Shown here one piece after another: positions 7,342 to 12,972 of a DNA stretch of 23,191 nt; within the stretch, counting starts at the first letter, position 1; the number at the start of each line of letters is the position of its first letter. Source of the DNA: CBDUQP01 sp965369385. GTDB lineage: Bacteria; Planctomycetota; Phycisphaerae; SM23-33. Under the pieces are notes generated by a model. It saw only the letters and a list, made by a program, of their open reading frames with translations. It was not told the origin of the DNA and ran no database searches. The position numbers and the translations under genes were made by a program. Location of the stretch: contig CBDUQP010000045.1 of assembly GCA_965369385.1 (NCBI GenBank), positions 1 to 23,191 of the forward strand. The letters are read 5' to 3'.

Positions 7342-9381
7342 CTACCCCTTCCTCCGGCTCTGCAGAATGCTCTTGCCGCTGAGTGTATCGAGGGTCTCCA
7401 CGAATCTGGGGCGGCGGCGATACTCAATTCGCAGGCCATCTACAAGAGCTTGCCAATCCTCCTCACGCTTCAACTTCTTATAAATGGGCTTCATCTTGCG
7501 AAGATATGAGCCTATTTCTGAATAGCTGCTTTGGTCAGCCTGCGGGAGCAACAATTGGATATTCCTGTGATAGATTTCCAGCGCTCTCTCTGGGTGAGAC
7601 TCTGACACTGCTTCGGCCACACGATCCCCATATTGTGGACCGTACCGAACCAATCCTGATGCCCCTTGCGAAGGCTGGACAATCTTCTCATACCAGTGCA
7701 GTGCTTCTTCGTTCTTCTTACCATCCAACGCTATGTCCAAAAGCACTCCATGACGCGGCTTGCCCTTGTCATGGTTCTCCTTCCATATATGAGCCAGAAG
7801 GTCCGGCACGGGCAAGGGCCAATCCGGCAATGCTTGTATGGTGTTGCCTTGCTTTGTGGACTGACAAGTCAAAGGCGATGTGCCGGTCTCAAGGAATTGC
7901 CTAGCCTGCTTCTGAATCGCGGTCTTACATCGTGCTTTTTCGGAGGCTTGGAGCATGTCCTTGTAGGAAGGAAGTGACGGTCTTTCAAGAAAACGCCAAG
8001 CGACGTATGCTGCTGCGGTTTTCCACTGCTTCTGATGCCGGGCGATCTCCATCAGCAGGCCCAGAAGGCTACGTGCGATTCCAACTCGGCTGTCGAAGGT
8101 ATTCCTCACACCTTCAGTTGCCCAATCGGCCGCTTCTTCGTAGCGTTTCTGTTCAATCAAATACCGCGTCAACCGTTCATAACTTCCCGTTTGCCTAGCC
8201 TCTCGTTCATAGAGGGAGTGCAGTTCTTCACTTCTTCCGGCATCCTGCAATGCCCGCGCCAACCAGTTGCTCAATTCGTCACGGCGATAATCTCTCGAAA
8301 AATGGTCACAATTGCCCTGAGGGAGGCTTGCGATTCGCTGGGATAGGGCATCGGCCACTTGCGACCAGTCTTCGGGCGAATAGTCCTTTTCGAAAACGAC
8401 GCCTGTTGCATCATCGAGTATCCGGTAACCATCCTGTATTATCGCATCGATTGCATAGAGCAGTTTCTCCGGGCCGGTAAGGCTGGATTTGGCAACTCCC
8501 TGAAATACAACGGCCATGCAATCACCCAGAGCCATTGTTGTTTCTCCCTCATCGTCGGATCGACCGATCTGATCCAGTCCCGCATGCAGCAAATCGTTGC
8601 CGAGATCAACAAGCTCGTCGAACAGGTCCGAGTCCAGCAAGCGTTCCAATCGCCTCTGCAATGGAGCGTAATCAGGTAACTCAGATGTGCTATTCCAATG
8701 ATGCGACCAGGCCGGTTCCGCAGTCACTTCCTCAATAGCCCGACGAGTATCTTCCACCAATTCATTGGCTTTTCCGCGCTGAAGAAACAGCTTTTCGCGG
8801 ACTTCGGTGTAGATTTCCGGGAATCTCTGTGCAAGTGACCAAACCCACTGGGCCAACTCCCCGTGGCTTTTTGACTCAATATGGCGGCGGATTTCGTTTG
8901 CCGTCCTCTTTTCTTCCGTATGATCGGCGATGGATTCAGTGCTGCCGCCCCGGGTCTCCAACGGCTTGTCCAGTTTGACAAGACGAGGATCCTGCTGGGA
9001 TGCTTCGGCAATCGTCTTCTCATTCGCCAACATGTCGAGCAATTCAATAACCGCAGCCGCTGCGTGTTTGCAGCTGATTCCGACAGGGCAGCTACATTTT
9101 GAACCCAAGCGAGACTTTGCTCGACTTGTAGCCTTGCGATTGACCTTTACGGAATAGTCATAGCTCCCATCAACACTGGCTAGCAGTCCGCCATCAGGCA
9201 GGACCCCCAATCTACGGACTCGCCCCTGCTTCTGGTATGCTCGTCCGCGTGAGACAGTTCGACTTCCCGCCCACTTCTCCAGCTCATCCCACGTCAAATT
9301 CCTCCATATCTCAAACTGGGGAGTACTCCCGCCTGCGCTCTTCGGCGATTCCGATTTGGCCTCTTCATTGTTCTTCATCAT
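7342..9381 (-). CDS. SWIM zinc-finger protein with long helical repeat region
   Basis: 679 residues from ATG 9381 (another ATG follows at 9378; an upstream TTG at 9396 is also in frame). None has a clear Shine-Dalgarno. The SWIM motif CxC-x5-CxH is seen as CSCPVGISCKH at about residues 96-106, preceded by a WxxLT...AYxxxGRV region typical of these proteins. The remaining roughly 550 residues are helical and TPR-like (for example EEAADWATEGV, ALHWYEKIV, ALEIYHRNIQLL). Family knowledge: SWIM fingers bind DNA or proteins and occur in Swi2/Snf2-type ATPases and many uncharacterised bacterial proteins; no helicase domain is present here. It lies directly upstream of the ligase paralogue on the same strand, so the two may be co-expressed and act on the same nucleic acid, which is an inference. 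Confidence 0.85.
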   Translation of the reverse strand: MMKNNEEAKSESPKSAGGSTPQFEIWRNLTWDELEKWAGSRTVSRGRAYQKQGRVRRLGVLPDGGLLASVDGSYDYSVKVNRKATSRAKSRLGSKCSCPVGISCKHAAAAVIELLDMLANEKTIAEASQQDPRLVKLDKPLETRGGSTESIADHTEEKRTANEIRRHIESKSHGELAQWVWSLAQRFPEIYTEVREKLFLQRGKANELVEDTRRAIEEVTAEPAWSHHWNSTSELPDYAPLQRRLERLLDSDLFDELVDLGNDLLHAGLDQIGRSDDEGETTMALGDCMAVVFQGVAKSSLTGPEKLLYAIDAIIQDGYRILDDATGVVFEKDYSPEDWSQVADALSQRIASLPQGNCDHFSRDYRRDELSNWLARALQDAGRSEELHSLYEREARQTGSYERLTRYLIEQKRYEEAADWATEGVRNTFDSRVGIARSLLGLLMEIARHQKQWKTAAAYVAWRFLERPSLPSYKDMLQASEKARCKTAIQKQARQFLETGTSPLTCQSTKQGNTIQALPDWPLPVPDLLAHIWKENHDKGKPRHGVLLDIALDGKKNEEALHWYEKIVQPSQGASGLVRYGPQYGDRVAEAVSESHPERALEIYHRNIQLLLPQADQSSYSEIGSYLRKMKPIYKKLKREEDWQALVDGLRIEYRRRPRFVETLDTLSGKSILQSRRKG

Positions 9382-9467
9382 TGTTGTCCGCAACAACTTT
9401 GCCGCCGTTTGGTGATGTGCATTCGCTATGAGAGCATGTTGGCCGTCATGTCATTTGCGTTCCTTCG

Positions 9468-10124
9468 TTAGACTGCGCTTACGCCAATGGCATTGTTCTT
9501 CTCGCTGATCGGGATTGGTTGATCGGTCAGACAGATGACGGCTCCGGGACCTGTGTCGGCCTTCAGATTCTTGAGTACTCGAAAATGCCTGCACCAATCA
9601 CTCTTGGGGTTGGCCGACTTCTTGATCTCTATCGGGTGCAGAACATTGTCCTTCGACAAGAGGATATCGATCTCCTTGCCATCCTTATCGCGATAGTAAT
9701 ACAGCCACGGCTGAAGACCGCGATGCCAATAGCTCTTCAAGATTTCGACCAGAACATACGTCTCAAATATCGCTCCTGACATTGCTCCCGCCTCAAGGGT
9801 GGCCGGATCGGACCACTGAGTCAGATAGCTGCACAACCCCGTATCAAGGAAATAGAGCTTTGGGGTCTTAATCAATCTCTTGGTCAGGTTGCTGTGATAC
9901 GGTTGAAGCAAGTACACCTGAAAACTCGCCTGAAGAATCGACAACCATTTCTTGGCCGTGGGAATACTGATGTCAACATTACGGGCAATATCGGCCAAGT
10001 TCAGCAACTGCCCCGTGCGAGCTGCACATACGCGAATGAAGTTGTGAAAAGCCAGTTCATCCCCAACTTGAGCGAGGTCCCGAACATCTCGTTGCAGATA
10101 GGTCTGTACGTCTATTCTATTCAT
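9468..10124 (-). CDS. DUF4143 domain protein, N-terminal ATPase half missing
   Basis: 218 residues. The sequence starts at VQTYLQRDVRDL, which in full-length AAA_14/DUF4143 ATPases (about 380-420 residues) is the junction after the P-loop domain. It then gives a complete DUF4143 region: a winged-helix-like stretch (LADIARNVDISIPTAKKWLS), PKLYFLDTGLCSYL, and a restriction-endonuclease-like core with GKEIDILL...HPIEIKKS (E-x-D and E-x-K). No P-loop is encoded upstream in any frame, since bases 10125-10428 are non-coding. The gene is therefore truncated at its 5' end, possibly by the event that made the island edge. A good promoter sits just upstream and ATG 10124 is in place without a clear ribosome binding site, so a short protein could still be made. 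Genes of this family are common on mobile elements. Confidence 0.7.
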   Translation of the reverse strand: MNRIDVQTYLQRDVRDLAQVGDELAFHNFIRVCAARTGQLLNLADIARNVDISIPTAKKWLSILQASFQVYLLQPYHSNLTKRLIKTPKLYFLDTGLCSYLTQWSDPATLEAGAMSGAIFETYVLVEILKSYWHRGLQPWLYYYRDKDGKEIDILLSKDNVLHPIEIKKSANPKSDWCRHFRVLKNLKADTGPGAVICLTDQPIPISEKNNAIGVSAV

Positions 10125-10147
10125 CGCCTATTATAAACCCACATTTG

Positions 10148-10176
10148 ACAATAGACGCAACAACAGAAGCTGTCAA
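10148..10176 (-). promoter_or_regulatory. sigma70-type promoter for the DUF4143 gene
   Basis: On the reverse strand: TTGACA (10171-10176, perfect -35), 17-base spacer, TATTGT (10148-10153, -10). The expected start point near 10140 leaves a leader of about 16 bases before ATG 10124. A TATAAT also occurs at 10130-10135 but lacks a spaced -35. Confidence 0.45.
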
Positions 10177-10252
10177 GCCCTCTATCGATTCTCCCCAATT
10201 CCGTCATTTCCCCATGGGGCTTGGATCAAGGAAGGCCTTTCTCAATAACCTT

Positions 10253-10267
10253 CGGTGTCAGACACCG
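10253..10267. repeat. REP-like short palindrome
   Basis: Two 7-base arms, CGGTGTC and GACACCG, flank a single A. Short palindromes of the GTGTCAGACAC kind are common next to REP-associated (Y1) transposases in several phyla, but no such transposase is in the window. Confidence 0.35.
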
Positions 10268-10428
10268 GTTTCGGGCTGTTTTGGGCTGAAAAAGTGTACC
10301 CTAAAATGTCCCCTGCAATCTTGACAACATGTGTAATGTGTGGTATATGTTAGGAAATACTGAAGGATGTATGTCCTTAGTCTGCTGCAAGTTGCTGAAA
10401 ACAAACGATTTGCAAATTCACTCGCGAA

Positions 10429-10473
10429 GGTCTACGGAACCGGAGGTTACAGGTTCGAATCCTGTCGCGCGTA
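10429..10473 (+). tRNA. 3' fragment of tRNA-Arg(ACG); probable attachment site
   Basis: The sequence reads as tRNA positions 29 to 73. Anticodon-stem part GGT (10429-10431) and loop CTACGGA with anticodon ACG at 10434-10436 are followed by ACCGG, variable loop AGGTT, and a perfect T-arm ACAGG-TTCGAAT-CCTGT (10449-10465). The acceptor strand CGCGCGT and discriminator A (10473) complete it; CCA is not encoded. Upstream of 10429 there is no D-arm or 5' acceptor strand, and bases 10427-10428 (AA) break the anticodon stem. This is a displaced 3' end, as left by integration of an element using the anticodon-loop to 3'-end segment of the tRNA gene as its attachment core. An intrinsic terminator follows 11 bases on, consistent with the native downstream flank. 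It cannot make a tRNA. Confidence 0.8.
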
Positions 10474-10483
10474 TTGCATAAAT

Positions 10484-10521
10484 AAAGCGAAGGCAGTCGA
10501 TTATGACTGACTTCGCTTTTT
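10484..10521. terminator. terminator downstream of the tRNA-Arg remnant, probably bidirectional
   Basis: AAAGCGAAG (10484-10492) pairs with CTTCGCTTT (10511-10519). Beyond a G-A mismatch, CAGTC pairs with GACTG around the loop GATTAT. A T-run follows on the forward strand. On the reverse strand the same hairpin lies 24 bases past the SASA esterase stop and is followed by TTTATTT, so it can serve both genes. Confidence 0.8.
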
Positions 10522-10544
10522 GCGTTTCTATGCGGAGTGTTCGA

Positions 10545-12413
10545 TTATGCCATGAACTCAGGCAGGCTCACGCTTGTGGGGCCGAGTGACAGGCATTTGC
10601 GGGGTATGTCTGCTCTGGATGCTCTCATGAATATGCCCCAAGCCTTGCCTTCATTACTGGCCATCGCGATGACCATCTCATGTGTACCCTCACAAGCTGC
10701 CACGTCGAAACTGGCAGCATCCGCAAGGGCTGGATTAGTTCCGTTGGGATCGTGCAGCATCTTCTTGCCATCGCACCATATCTTGACCGGTCCATCATAG
10801 CCGACGTGGAACTTCAGCTTCATGGCCTCTTCGCAACTGAATTTGAACGCGAAGTATATCAGTGCATCTTCGCCGTGGGCCTCCAACTCTTCGTGACGCT
10901 GGCAGAACGGACCACCAAAATCGCGAGTCACCAGACTGAGTTTCGGATCGGACGTATCCGGGCAAGACAGTTTGTGCAGCTTGCCTGCTGACGGCAGCAG
11001 CTTGCTCGTGCGCATTTTGGTCAGGAACGGTAGCATTGCTCTGGGTATGCCCAGCGGAAGCGGGCCGAACACAGGTAGTGATCTGTCCGCTTCATCTGTG
11101 ATGTTGCAGTATGGCGAAGTGCCCAAGCCGTAGTGCAGCCAGTAAGACCGCGCGGCTTCGGCGGACAGGCCGTCAGTCCACAGAATGACCCGGCTGCCTT
11201 TCAGGTCTACGCGATAGATTTGTAACTGGTACTGCCCCGCCCAGTCGGCAAGTGAGAACCCGGTCGGGCGCGATCCACTGACGAGCCTGCCGGCGACATT
11301 GGCGAACGCCACTTCGACGTACGTGCCGAACTTCTTATCCTGCTTGATGGTGACCTTTTTGAGCGTGATGGGTTTCTTATGTCCGGCTGCCCGCTTGGTC
11401 AGGGCGCAGGTCGCATCCGCCAGCCGCGCGCCGAGGCGAATCTGCCCTTCGGTGCTGATGTGGATGCAGTCGTCCAGAGACAAGTCAATCGCGGGCACTG
11501 TCAGGCAGTTGTCAATCACTTCGGGCAATTTGCGTTGCTGATCCTGAATGCTGTTCCATGCGGCAGGGGCTTGATTGCTGTATATCAGGGCGATCTGCAC
11601 CAGCACGAACGGGAGTTTCTCATCGTGCATGTCCCGCCTGAAGGCAGCCACCAGCTTCTTCATGCGAGTGGTGTAATGCGGCGCGTCTGCGGGACCTGTA
11701 TCAGAGCATCCCTGATACCACATGACGCCGGCTACTTTGCCGCCGTTCTTCAGAAATCGCCTGATCGTCGCCCCATAGAGGCTCTTGCCCTTGAGACGCT
11801 TCAGAGTGGGAGACCACTGCTGCATGCTCGTTCCGCCATGTGCGCAAGAGATGACTCCCTGCGGAACGCCTGTAAGGCGGAACATCTCCTGCCCGAACGG
11901 TACTCCCGGGCCAACGCCAACGACACCTCGGTCGCACGCGCCATAGCCATGGTGAACCTGGTCGACCGCTTTCCATAATTCGTGGATCTTATCCTCAGCC
12001 GGTGCCCAGCGATCATCCATATAGAAGCATCGCACTTCGTTGATGGGTTTGGGCCCCGGCAGACGCCCCAGGCCTTCCATGTTCGATTGGCCAGCCAGAA
12101 TCCACACATCACCCACGAGCACATCTTTGATCTCAAGCATCTCGGTGGCTGCGGTGTCTTTCGGCTTGATGCGCAGGCGGATGTCATACGGGCCGCCGAC
12201 GGGCAGGCCCTTGAGCGTGGCTGTGAATTGCTTCCTGGCCGCGGTGCCGATGGCAACCCAGGCGAAACCCTTCACGGTCTTGCCCTTCTTTGTGACCTTT
12301 GCTTCCACCGTGCCGCTGGTGGAGCATTTGCCGCTTATATCTGCGTCCGATACATCCTGCTTCGTTCGCTGCATAACCATACGGTCAAACAGTCCGTTTA
12401 CGATCTCAATCAT
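10545..12413 (-). CDS. SASA-family carbohydrate esterase (sialate O-acetylesterase-like)
   Basis: 622 residues. An N-terminal beta domain opening with NGLFDRMVMQR resembles the SLFSDHMVLQR start of sialate O-acetylesterases. The SGNH-hydrolase blocks follow: GQSNMEG (nucleophile Ser110), AHGGTSMQQW (192-200), MWYQGCSD (231-238) and DDCIHIS (Asp315, His318). Block III is usually WYQGEsN; here the Glu and Asn are Cys and Asp, which may alter activity. A C-terminal beta-rich module (about 510-622, with KIWCDGKKMLHDPNG) looks carbohydrate-binding. Family knowledge: such enzymes remove O-acetyl groups from sugars, including sialic acids and hemicellulose. No signal peptide is obvious, so it probably acts in the cytosol. 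GGAG lies seven bases before ATG 12413. It is the last gene of the operon but is separated by 559 bases and has its own candidate promoter. Confidence 0.85.
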   Translation of the reverse strand: MIEIVNGLFDRMVMQRTKQDVSDADISGKCSTSGTVEAKVTKKGKTVKGFAWVAIGTAARKQFTATLKGLPVGGPYDIRLRIKPKDTAATEMLEIKDVLVGDVWILAGQSNMEGLGRLPGPKPINEVRCFYMDDRWAPAEDKIHELWKAVDQVHHGYGACDRGVVGVGPGVPFGQEMFRLTGVPQGVISCAHGGTSMQQWSPTLKRLKGKSLYGATIRRFLKNGGKVAGVMWYQGCSDTGPADAPHYTTRMKKLVAAFRRDMHDEKLPFVLVQIALIYSNQAPAAWNSIQDQQRKLPEVIDNCLTVPAIDLSLDDCIHISTEGQIRLGARLADATCALTKRAAGHKKPITLKKVTIKQDKKFGTYVEVAFANVAGRLVSGSRPTGFSLADWAGQYQLQIYRVDLKGSRVILWTDGLSAEAARSYWLHYGLGTSPYCNITDEADRSLPVFGPLPLGIPRAMLPFLTKMRTSKLLPSAGKLHKLSCPDTSDPKLSLVTRDFGGPFCQRHEELEAHGEDALIYFAFKFSCEEAMKLKFHVGYDGPVKIWCDGKKMLHDPNGTNPALADAASFDVAACEGTHEMVIAMASNEGKAWGIFMRASRADIPRKCLSLGPTSVSLPEFMA

Positions 12414-12446
12414 GACTCACTCCAAATATATGTTAATTCACAGGGC

Positions 12447-12474
12447 ATCATATTCGATATCGCGATCCTTGCAA
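12447..12474 (-). promoter_or_regulatory. candidate promoter of the SASA esterase gene
   Basis: On the reverse strand: TTGCAA (12469-12474), 16-base spacer, TATGAT (12447-12452, five of six matches to TATAAT). The predicted start near 12440 gives a leader of about 27 bases containing the GGAG ribosome binding site. The spacer includes the palindrome CGATATCG. Confidence 0.4.
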
Positions 12475-12849
12475 TATCTCACGTGGCTTTGTGGCAAGTT
12501 TTCTTGACAGAAGTGCTGGCAAGCTGTCCCTATCGGACGGAGAGACAGTTTGTGCAGGCTCATCTCACTTGCGAAGCGGTGGCAGGGCGAGTTTTGCTCC
12601 ATTTTGGCGCATCCCTCAAAAGTCGACAGCGACCGAGACGAGCGTTCATTTTGGACTATAAGTCCATTCTTGGCGGGGCTGCTAGATCCTTGGATTTTCA
12701 GCTTGTTTCATTCTTCTGAGGGCAGTATCCATTTTAGTTTATCGAATGATGGCAATGACTATTGCAGTCGCGCGTGAACTGAACTTATTGTTGAGGAGTC
12801 TTGAAGATTTGTCTGTGGCGATTCCGGTGTCGCTTTTGCGATAAAACAT

Positions 12850-12923
12850 CAGGATGGCGGGCCGGCCTGTTTTCCCGGACAGTTGCCAGCAAGCTTCTGG
12901 CTAATGCCAACCTCGCCATCCTG
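12850..12923. repeat. 74-base palindromic repeat, intergenic copy
   Basis: The ends are 10-base inverted repeats: CAGGATGGCG (12850-12859) and CGCCATCCTG (12914-12923). Inside is a second hairpin, GCCAG-CAAGCTT-CTGGC (12885-12901 region). The core 12867-12903 is 37 bases identical to 14804-14840 within the GH95-like gene, in the same orientation. Outer parts match with a few substitutions and two one-base indels. This is the structure of a non-autonomous, hairpin-forming mobile repeat. Confidence 0.88.
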
Positions 12924-12972
12924 AATATCGCTATGCTCTTCTCATTATCTGATCAGAACATTTCACAGTGTC

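Larger units (their letters stand above)
10125..10428. other. non-coding island margin
   Basis: About 300 bases with no gene. It contains the promoter of the DUF4143 gene, a perfect palindrome CCCCATGGGG (10210-10219), and the inverted repeat CGGTGTC-A-GACACCG (10253-10267). It ends where tRNA-Arg sequence begins at 10429. Confidence 0.5.
12414..12972. other. 559-base intergenic region with palindromic element
   Basis: No convincing gene on either strand. It holds the esterase promoter near its left end and one copy of the 74-base palindromic repeat (12850-12923). The central part (12480-12849) shows nothing I can name. Confidence 0.5.

Noticed and set aside
396..10171. A 17-base identity (396-412 and 10155-10171, ACGCAACAACAGAAGCT) between the Hsp70 gene and the island margin, considered as a direct-repeat pair.
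   Set aside because: It is built from a low-complexity CAACAACAG stretch, one copy is inside well-conserved coding sequence, and nothing else about the two places matches. Coincidence is more likely than an attachment pair.
11982..12719. Forward-strand open frame of 245 codons over the start of the SASA esterase and the intergenic region.
   Set aside because: It covers the well-supported esterase N-terminus and promoter on the other strand and shows no family features.
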